Part shown: piece after piece, positions 6,232-10,517 of the stretch
Position numbering within the stretch: position 1 is the stretch's first letter
Layout of the letters: every line of letters begins with the position of its first letter
Assembly (NCBI GenBank): GCA_003096235.1
Contig: PIXT01000105.1
Span: 1-10,517 of the forward strand
DNA length: 10,517 bases
Direction: 5' to 3'
Source: Candidatus Bathyarchaeum sp.
GTDB taxonomy: Archaea; Thermoproteota; Bathyarchaeia; Bathyarchaeales; Bathyarchaeaceae
Notes under the pieces: model-generated
What the model was told of the DNA's origin: nothing
Databases searched by the model: none
The model's input: only the letters and a program-made list of their open reading frames with translations
Position numbers and translations under genes: made by a program

Positions 6232-6294
6232 AGTTCCGTGCCACCAGAATACTGGTCTACATGACTGCCCTGCAAAGAGGCTAAAGGACAGCTC

Positions 6295-6525
6295 TTAACG
6301 CTGCTCGACTAATTCAACTCGCCGTTTACCCTTTGAACGAGTTGAAACATATATGGTGCCTTCAATCTCCATTTTCATCAGAGTCCGGTTCAGTTCGCCG
6401 AATCCTACACACTCATGAGTCCCCTTCACCAAATCAAACAAGTCCACATCAGTCATTGGACCCTTCCGCTCTAGAAACTCCTTTATCTGTGTAGATAGCG
6501 GATGAGATTTCCAAGTTTTCATCAT
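6295..6525 (-). CDS. Small winged-helix DNA-binding-like protein
   Basis: This 76-residue protein has a predicted winged helix-turn-helix layout. There is an initial helix (STQIKEFLERKGPMT), a second helix (DVDLFDLVKG), a recognition-like helix (GFGELNRTLMKMEIEG), then a two-strand wing (TIYVSTRSKGKRRVELVE) rich in basic residues. There is no other domain. It starts with ATGATG at 6520-6525, preceded by AGGAG (6538-6542) at a 12-nt gap, and lies 26 bp after cdc48 and 63 bp before fen1 on the same strand. That placement suggests co-transcription and perhaps regulation of, or work beside, these DNA and protein maintenance genes. Specific function not known. It could also bind RNA or a protein partner. 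Confidence 0.75.
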   Translation of the reverse strand: MMKTWKSHPLSTQIKEFLERKGPMTDVDLFDLVKGTHECVGFGELNRTLMKMEIEGTIYVSTRSKGKRRVELVEQR

Positions 6526-6551
6526 ATTATTGTTCTACTCCTGAAATGTTA

Positions 6552-8723
6552 CTATGCCACAGGTGTTGTAGGTTTCTTCAACTGACGAACATGCTTCATG
6601 AAGCCCTTATACCAAGTCTCCATGTTAGGCATTATAGAGGGACCAATCTTTTCAACAGCTTTCTTAAAGTCAGCAGCAGTAACTTCCTTGACTTTTATGT
6701 CAACACGCAAAGCATTCAACCCAGCCTCTCTACAAAGAGCCTCAATATCTGCCCCAGAATACTTCTTAGTTAAAGTAACCAACTGCGACAAATCCACATC
6801 TTTCGCCAACGGCATGTCTTTAGTGTAAATTTTAAAGATTTCTAGCCTACTGTCTTTGCTGGGCTCGGGAACGTAAATCAAACGATCAAACCTTCCAGGT
6901 CGAAGAATCGCAGGATCCACAATGTCTGGCCTGTTTGTCGCTGCAATAATAACAACGTCCTCCAAAGAAACAAGCCCATCCATCTCGGTCAACAGCTGGC
7001 TGATAACGCGCTCCGTGACTCCACTATCTGCGTAACCCATACCTCTTCCAGGAACTAGAGAATCAAATTCGTCAAAGAATATGACAGTTGGCGAAGCCAT
7101 CCGTGCCTTCCGGAAAACCTCCCGAATTGCCTTCTCTGATTCTCCTACCCACTTAGAAAAGACTTCTGGACCTTTTATTGTTATGAAGTTTGCTTCGCTT
7201 TCTGTAGCTACTGCTCGGGCAAGAAGGGTCTTTCCGCATCCCGGAGGTCCATAGAGCATGATGCCTTTTGGGGGACGTATTCCCATTCGAATGAAAACGT
7301 CTGGGTTCTTGAGAGGCCATTCAACAGCTTCTATGAGGTCTTCTTTTACGTCGTTTAAGCCTCCTATGGCTGTCCAGTGAACACTAGGCACTTCTATGTA
7401 GACTTCTCTCATGGCTGTCGGCGTGATTTCCCTGTAAGCATTTAAAAAGTCCTCCATTCGAACCTCCATTTTCTCTAGAACGCTAGGGGGAATACGCTCT
7501 TCTTCAAGGTTTATTTCTGGGAGGTATCTACGCAACGCTTTCATTGCGGTTTCGCGTCCCAAAGCCGACAAGTCTGCTCCAGTGTAACCGTGAGACATCT
7601 TAGACAACTTTTCCATGTCAACATCGTCTTTTAGAGGCATACCTCTAGTGTGAATCTGCAGAACTTCAAAGCGTCCTTTTTGGTCGGGTACACCTATTTC
7701 GATTTCCCGATCAAAACGTCCAGGTCTTCTCAAAGCAGGGTCAAGAGCTTCAGGCCTGTTTGTGGCGCCTATAACTATTAGGTATCCTCTTCCTGCAAGT
7801 CCATCCATCAACGCAAGAAGCTGAGCAACAACACGTCTCTCTACCTCTCCGGTTACCTCTTCTCTTTTGGGCGCGATGGCGTCAAGCTCATCGATGAATA
7901 TTATGCTTGGAGCATTTTTTTGGGCTTGCTGGAACATTTCGCGGAGTCTAGCTTCAGATTCGCCGTAAAATTTGCTCATTATTTCTGGACCGTTTATTGA
8001 GTAAAAGTTTGCTTCTGATTCGTTTGCTACTGCGCGTGCTAGAAGGGTTTTTCCGCATCCAGGTGGTCCATGTAACAGTACGCCTTTTGGGGGTTCTATT
8101 CCAAGTCTTTGGAAGAGTTCAGGGTGGCGTAGTGGAAGTTCAACCATTTCTCGGATACGTTGGATTTCTTCGTGGAGTCCTCCTATGTCCTCGTAGGTGG
8201 TTCGTGGTAAGCCTTCTGTTTCAGGGGCGGGTTCAGCTAGGATTTGGACGGCTGTGCCGTGGCTGATTCTGACTATTCCGTGGGGACGAGATTTTGTTAC
8301 TCTGAAGGGTATTGCGTGTCCGAGCATCATGACAAGGGTGGTGTCGCCTTCTACAAAGGTTCTTTCCATGAGCCTGTTTTTCACGAAGTTTGTGAAGTCT
8401 TCATCAACGTTTAGTTTCATGTCTATTGGGGCTAAAACTACGGTTGTGGCGTTGGTTACTTGTGTTGGACGAATTACAACTAGTTCGTGCATTGCCACTC
8501 CAGCATTTTTGCGTGTAAATCCGTCGATTCGGATTATGTCTCTGTTTTGGTCTTCAGAGTATGCTGGCCATGCTATGGCTGCTGTGTTTCTTTTTCCAAC
8601 AATTTCTATTACGTCGCCCGCTGAGATGCCTAATTTTTGCATTGTCTGCTGGTCGATTCGGGCGATTCCTCGATAAACGTCACGTTGCCGAGCGTCTTCT
8701 ACTCTAAGTTGTACTTCGCTCAC
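6552..8723 (-). CDS. cdc48: Cdc48/VAT-type AAA+ ATPase with two AAA domains
   Basis: This is an unfoldase/segregase, a homohexamer that threads proteins through its pore using ATP, in archaea feeding degradation and complex disassembly. The 723 residues comprise the N-domain (double-psi barrel plus four-stranded part, about 4-165) and two AAA domains. D1 (about 175-440) has Walker A GPPGCGKT (Lys225), Walker B FIDELD (Asp278, Glu279), sensor Asn322 and arginine fingers Arg336/Arg339 (RPGRFDR). D2 (about 450-700) has a second GPPGCGKT (Lys498), FFDEFD (Asp551, Glu552), Asn597 and Arg611/Arg614. Both ATP sites look intact. The C-terminus ends KKPTTPVA and lacks a hydrophobic-Tyr-X proteasome-docking tail. 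The start is GTG (8721-8723) with GGAAGG (8731-8736) 7 nt upstream; no better upstream start is seen. Probably the first gene of the cdc48-winged-helix-fen1 unit. Confidence 0.97.
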   Translation of the reverse strand: MSEVQLRVEDARQRDVYRGIARIDQQTMQKLGISAGDVIEIVGKRNTAAIAWPAYSEDQNRDIIRIDGFTRKNAGVAMHELVVIRPTQVTNATTVVLAPIDMKLNVDEDFTNFVKNRLMERTFVEGDTTLVMMLGHAIPFRVTKSRPHGIVRISHGTAVQILAEPAPETEGLPRTTYEDIGGLHEEIQRIREMVELPLRHPELFQRLGIEPPKGVLLHGPPGCGKTLLARAVANESEANFYSINGPEIMSKFYGESEARLREMFQQAQKNAPSIIFIDELDAIAPKREEVTGEVERRVVAQLLALMDGLAGRGYLIVIGATNRPEALDPALRRPGRFDREIEIGVPDQKGRFEVLQIHTRGMPLKDDVDMEKLSKMSHGYTGADLSALGRETAMKALRRYLPEINLEEERIPPSVLEKMEVRMEDFLNAYREITPTAMREVYIEVPSVHWTAIGGLNDVKEDLIEAVEWPLKNPDVFIRMGIRPPKGIMLYGPPGCGKTLLARAVATESEANFITIKGPEVFSKWVGESEKAIREVFRKARMASPTVIFFDEFDSLVPGRGMGYADSGVTERVISQLLTEMDGLVSLEDVVIIAATNRPDIVDPAILRPGRFDRLIYVPEPSKDSRLEIFKIYTKDMPLAKDVDLSQLVTLTKKYSGADIEALCREAGLNALRVDIKVKEVTAADFKKAVEKIGPSIMPNMETWYKGFMKHVRQLKKPTTPVA

Positions 8724-8782
8724 TTGTTTTCCTTCCGTTATGTGTGATCGTGAAGCTCCACATTTTTCGAAGGAGACTATTC

Positions 8783-8790
8783 ATATTTAA
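8783..8790 (-). promoter_or_regulatory. TATA box of the cdc48 unit
   Basis: On the minus strand this reads TTAAATAT, centred near 8787. That would start transcription near 8760, leaving a leader of about 37 nt containing the GGAAGG Shine-Dalgarno. It sits in the 79-bp gap after the EF-1 beta gene, suggesting that cdc48 has its own promoter. Confidence 0.55.
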
Positions 8791-8802
8791 GGTTTGACGA
8801 AA

Positions 8803-9069
8803 CTAGAGCCTAGTCATTCCTAAGGTCTGTAACTGACCAACTTCTTCGATGTCAGTCATTATTTTTTCTGTTTCGTCCAGTATTCCTTCTTTTTCGGGCA
8901 GAACCATGTTAACTTTTAGTGCACATAAACCAAAAGCTATGGGTTCTTCAGCGAACTGTTGAATTGAAGCAATTCCTTCAAGTTGCTTTCTAATTTTTTC
9001 TTTCAATAATTCAAGGTCAACTGTGGATTCTGATGGAAAAATTTTGTAAGCAATAACTATCTTTCCCAT
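8803..9069 (-). CDS. ef1b: Archaeal translation elongation factor 1 beta (EF-1A nucleotide exchange factor)
   Basis: This protein reloads elongation factor 1 alpha by swapping GDP for GTP during translation elongation. The 88 residues are the usual archaeal length, consisting only of the exchange domain with an alpha-beta sandwich fold. Family features include the first strand IVIAYKIFPS, the following acidic/lysine helix (DLELLKEKIRKQLE), the signature block EEPIAFGLCALKV (about residues 41-53), the VLPEKEG turn and a C-terminal strand ending MTRL. ATG 9067-9069 is preceded by AGGAG (9081-9085) at an 11-nt gap, the same wide spacing used by the winged-helix gene. In many archaea this gene follows a tiny zinc-finger gene; I do not see one in the upstream gap here. 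It is upstream of cdc48 on the same strand. Confidence 0.95.
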   Translation of the reverse strand: MGKIVIAYKIFPSESTVDLELLKEKIRKQLEGIASIQQFAEEPIAFGLCALKVNMVLPEKEGILDETEKIMTDIEEVGQLQTLGMTRL

Positions 9070-9107
9070 TGTTCTTGTATCTCCTAAAGTTCTGTTAAGC
9101 TGTTTTG

Positions 9108-9145
9108 TTACATTACAAAGGTTACGTGTATTTTTGGTAATGTGA
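9108..9145. repeat. Inverted repeat upstream of the EF-1 beta gene
   Basis: TTACATTAC (9108-9116) and GTAATGTGA (9137-9145) pair over nine positions with one T.G wobble, separated by 20 nt. It lies 38-76 bp upstream of the EF-1 beta start, where its promoter should be, and could be an operator. Function is inferred. Confidence 0.4.
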
Positions 9146-9177
9146 ACAGCATCCTAGACGATAAGCTGACCTATTAA

Positions 9178-9268
9178 CCTTACGATGTAAGGCTCTGATA
9201 CAGGTGTATTGAGTAATAATTCACTCAAAGAAGGCGTTAATGTTCAGATGTGGATTTTGTTAACAAAA
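9178..9268. repeat. Cluster of short perfect dyads in the gap before the small membrane protein
   Basis: Three perfect dyads occur within 91 bp. CCTTAC/GTAAGG (9178-9183 and 9187-9192) has a 3-nt loop. TTGAGT/ACTCAA (9209-9214 and 9223-9228) has an 8-nt loop. TTTTGTTAACAAAA (9255-9268) is a 14-bp palindrome, flanked by TGGA and TCCA (9251-9254 and 9272-9275). They lie in the divergent region between EF-1 beta and the small membrane gene. They could be regulator sites or a structured leader; I cannot choose. Confidence 0.4.
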
Positions 9269-9358
9269 AAGTCCAACAAATTCTAGTTTTAATATGTTGA
9301 GCTTGCCTTGAAATCGCAGTTTGGGGTTACGAAAAATTAGATTAAACAGCACAACATA

Positions 9359-9565
9359 ATGCATTATGAAGGGGTATCTGTGCAACTCAAAGATGAAACT
9401 ATTCTGGCAATAGGCATGATATCAATGGCACTAGGTATTCTGATTGGACAATTTGTACACGTTGAATATTCAGGTTTCTCGGTTTCAGATTTTGTGCAAG
9501 GAGTCCTCGTTGGCTTATCATTAACGATGAATCTTGCGTACCTCATATTTCGGGCAAAAAAGTGA
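9359..9565 (+). CDS. Small membrane protein with two predicted TM helices
   Basis: This short protein (68 residues from ATG 9359) has two hydrophobic segments, ILAIGMISMALGILIGQFV and, near the end, VQGVLVGLSLTMNLAYLIF. A short polar loop and a basic tail (RAKK) place the C-terminus in the cytosol by the positive-inside rule. GTG at 9380 is an equally good start: GGGGT (9371-9375) precedes it by 4 nt and would give 61 residues, removing the non-helical MHYEGVS. I recognise no family. It is 78 bp upstream of the DUF5661-type gene on the same strand, so the two may be expressed together. Confidence comes from the clear two-helix composition only. Confidence 0.6.
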   Translation: MHYEGVSVQLKDETILAIGMISMALGILIGQFVHVEYSGFSVSDFVQGVLVGLSLTMNLAYLIFRAKK

Positions 9566-9643
9566 AACATATAAGCAGGTAAATGCGCCACAGACGGTAA
9601 CTGTTTAATTTGCTGCAAACCAAATAGTTAGCAGTGATTTTGT

Positions 9644-10078
9644 ATGAATCTTCCAGAATATATTTCCGTGCAAGAAGTGAAAAGAGTTTGTGCTGAACTC
9701 AAAATCAGAGATTGGACCTTGCTAAAGAAGGCAGAAGTTTTACCTGAAGAAGCTGAAGCGATATTAGCTGAACTAGAAACAGCAGACATGAACATTACAC
9801 TAAAAGACTTTCAACGCGGACTTGAAGTTGAGCTGGAACATGGAATCGGTTTTGCAGAAGCAAACGTTACCAACAACCATCCGATATTAACCGGAAAAAT
9901 TGTTTTGGCGCACTTCAAGGAATCGCTCGACTATTATCAACGCTTAGAAGTGGCTGAAATCGAGGGCGACATTCTGAAGGCAGTAGTAGGCAAGAACCCT
10001 GCGAAAGCTGCTGCTTTGTATGAAAAACTTGTGAAAGCAAAACTGGAGTTAAGCAAAGTAGAATCAGAGATGCTTTAA
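9644..10078 (+). CDS. DUF5661-type protein of unknown function
   Basis: The 144-residue soluble protein has a central block that I recognise as DUF5661-like: LEVELEHGI, then ANVTNNHPILTGKIVLAHFK and SLDYYQRLEVAE (about residues 60-105). The family is mostly short, helical and uncharacterised in bacteria and archaea. Here the block is preceded by about 50 extra helical residues (ISVQEVKRVCAELKIRDW...) and followed by a helix rich in Ala, Lys and Leu (AALYEKLVKAKLELSKVE) that could pack or form a coiled coil. The conserved His and Glu in VELEHG and the His in LAHFK could bind metal, but that is speculation. No signal or TM segment. A hairpin follows the gene at 10103-10119. Confidence 0.7.
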   Translation: MNLPEYISVQEVKRVCAELKIRDWTLLKKAEVLPEEAEAILAELETADMNITLKDFQRGLEVELEHGIGFAEANVTNNHPILTGKIVLAHFKESLDYYQRLEVAEIEGDILKAVVGKNPAKAAALYEKLVKAKLELSKVESEML

Positions 10079-10102
10079 CAAGTTTAACATAAAACAGCTG
10101 TA

Positions 10103-10119
10103 GGCGCGTTTCTGGCGCC
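10103..10119 (+). terminator. GC-rich hairpin after the DUF5661-type gene
   Basis: GGCGC (10103-10107) pairs with GCGCC (10115-10119) around a 7-nt loop, 24 nt past the stop codon. TA-GG at 10101 and CCTA at 10122 can add outer pairing. It stands out in an AT-rich gap and is followed by TATATTT. A transcript-end role is inferred. Confidence 0.4.
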
Positions 10120-10150
10120 CACCTATATTTGGCGTGGTTGAGTTTTGAGC

Positions 10151-10240
10151 ATGAACACCAAAATACCGAACAGAATTTTTTGGATATCAAAAAAAGAAGC
10201 GGAAAAAAGGGGTTTTGTTGGTTTATTCTTGGTTGTTTAG
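10151..10240 (+). CDS. Possible 29-residue microprotein (doubtful)
   Basis: An ATG at 10151 opens a 29-residue frame ending at TAG 10238-10240, with a basic first half and a hydrophobic end (GFVGLFLVV). CTATATTT (10123-10130) lies 25 bp upstream, the right distance for a leaderless start at this ATG. It overlaps the last codons of the opposite-strand membrane gene, and its A-rich core is also that gene's T-rich terminator region, so chance is quite likely. Confidence 0.15.
   Translation: MNTKIPNRIFWISKKEAEKRGFVGLFLVV
10185..10222 (-). terminator. T-rich terminator of the small membrane gene
   Basis: Just past the stop of the 10223-10462 gene, the minus strand has a CCCC followed by six T, then a further run of T near 10189-10195. 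T-rich tracts without a strong hairpin are the typical archaeal termination signal. No hairpin is visible here. Confidence 0.45.
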
Positions 10241-10462
10241 TATTTTTAGTCCCAACATTCCAAGAATTGCTGTAATACCCAAGTCGGTCAAGTTCCAAAG
10301 AACATCGACCACTAAATCTAGTCCAGAGCTGTATCCGGCGGCAATGTATGAAAAGCCGCTGATTGAACTGAAGAAGAACGTAGCAGCCCATAGGAGCAGG
10401 AAGTAGGCTACAAGCTGATTCTTGGAAAAGCCTTCGACAAATTTTGATAATGGTTCACTCAT
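10223..10462 (-). CDS. Small membrane protein with two predicted TM helices
   Basis: The 79-residue protein has a polar N-terminus (MSEPLSKFVEGFSKNQ), a first hydrophobic segment (LVAYFLLLWAATFFFSSIS), a Gly/Ser/Tyr loop (GFSYIAAGYSSG) and a second hydrophobic stretch (about 48-74, LDLVVDVLWNLTDLGITAIL then GMLGLKIL), ending in a polar NNQE. I do not recognise the family. The start is firm: GGAGG (opposite 10470-10474) lies 7 nt upstream of ATG, the best Shine-Dalgarno in the window, behind a TATA-like box at 10501-10509. It therefore appears to be transcribed alone from its own promoter and ends in a T-rich tract. Confidence 0.75.
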   Translation of the reverse strand: MSEPLSKFVEGFSKNQLVAYFLLLWAATFFFSSISGFSYIAAGYSSGLDLVVDVLWNLTDLGITAILGMLGLKILNNQE

Positions 10463-10469
10463 TTTTTTT

Positions 10470-10474
10470 CCTCC
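10470..10474 (-). promoter_or_regulatory. Strong Shine-Dalgarno (GGAGG) of the small membrane gene
   Basis: GGAGG on the minus strand followed by a run of A up to the ATG is a full match to the archaeal anti-Shine-Dalgarno core. It fixes the start codon at 10460-10462. Confidence 0.8.
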
Positions 10475-10500
10475 TAATCATCCATGTTCAGCAAAAGTAA

Positions 10501-10509
10501 TATATTAAA
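10501..10509 (-). promoter_or_regulatory. TATA-like box of the small membrane gene
   Basis: On the minus strand it reads TTTAATATA, centred near 10505. That would start transcription near 10479, a leader of about 17 nt that just includes the GGAGG. The window ends here, so the B-recognition element is only partly visible. Confidence 0.55.
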
Positions 10510-10517
10510 TTTTAAGC

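Noticed and set aside
8197..8676. Open frame of 159 codons on the plus strand across cdc48
   Set aside because: Antisense to the firmly identified Cdc48 N-domain, with no domain signal.
9915..10391. Open frame of 158 codons on the minus strand
   Set aside because: Overlaps the DUF5661-type gene and the small membrane gene in other frames; Cys/Leu/Ser-rich composition is unlike a real protein.
1..10517. tRNA, rRNA, CRISPR array, transposase or phage genes
   Set aside because: I found no T-loop consensus with acceptor pairing, no regularly spaced repeats, and no transposase or integrase motifs on either strand.

Overview
The window reads as archaeal chromosome, most likely a mesophilic Thermoproteota-type lineage; Bathyarchaeia-like is my best guess from gene content and is an inference. 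The archaeal call rests on FEN1 with a C-terminal PCNA-binding box, a two-AAA-domain Cdc48/VAT ATPase, an 88-residue archaeal EF-1 beta, TATA-like boxes about 25 bp ahead of likely transcription starts, and a mix of Shine-Dalgarno-led and apparently leaderless genes. UGA is an ordinary stop here: the gene ending at 9565 uses it.

Layout. 1-296: noncoding, with two tandem hairpins that look like the 3' end of the next gene. 297-1355 (-): membrane-anchored clan CD (legumain/C13-like) cysteine peptidase with an EF-hand-type loop. 1356-1652: divergent promoter region with an 11-bp inverted repeat and a doubtful 49-residue ORF. 1653-3005 (+): secreted, membrane-anchored PQQ-type beta-propeller. 3006-3312: noncoding between convergent genes. 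3313-4191 (-): zinc-ribbon / PH-GRAM-like / zinc-ribbon protein. 4486-5190 (+): pcm, protein-L-isoaspartate methyltransferase. 5197-8723 (-): fen1, a small winged-helix gene and cdc48, probably one transcription unit. 8803-9069 (-): aEF-1 beta. 9359-9565 (+): small two-TM protein. 9644-10078 (+): DUF5661-type protein. 10223-10462 (-): small membrane protein with a strong Shine-Dalgarno.

The main discovery is in pcm. The gene is cut by an in-frame UGA inside the conserved SAPHM substrate-binding motif. Exactly around that stop lies a textbook bulge-helix-bulge (BHB): a 4-bp central helix (CGCC/GGCG), two 3-nt bulges (TCT and AAA), an inner helix of 4+3 bp with one T.T mismatch, and a 7-nt loop. 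Symmetric cleavage after the second base of each bulge removes 30 nt (4673-4702). That takes out the stop and recreates the codons Pro-His-Met at the junction, giving a normal 224-residue enzyme. I interpret this as a protein-coding mRNA intron spliced by the archaeal tRNA-splicing endonuclease and RtcB ligase. Such introns are known in a few archaeal mRNAs such as cbf5; I do not know of one described in pcm.

The remaining genes are mostly informational or protein-quality functions (FEN1, Cdc48, EF-1 beta, isoaspartate repair) next to a pair of divergent cell-surface genes. Several perfect inverted repeats in the intergenic regions (1367-1406, 4366-4417, 9108-9275) may be operators or RNA structures.
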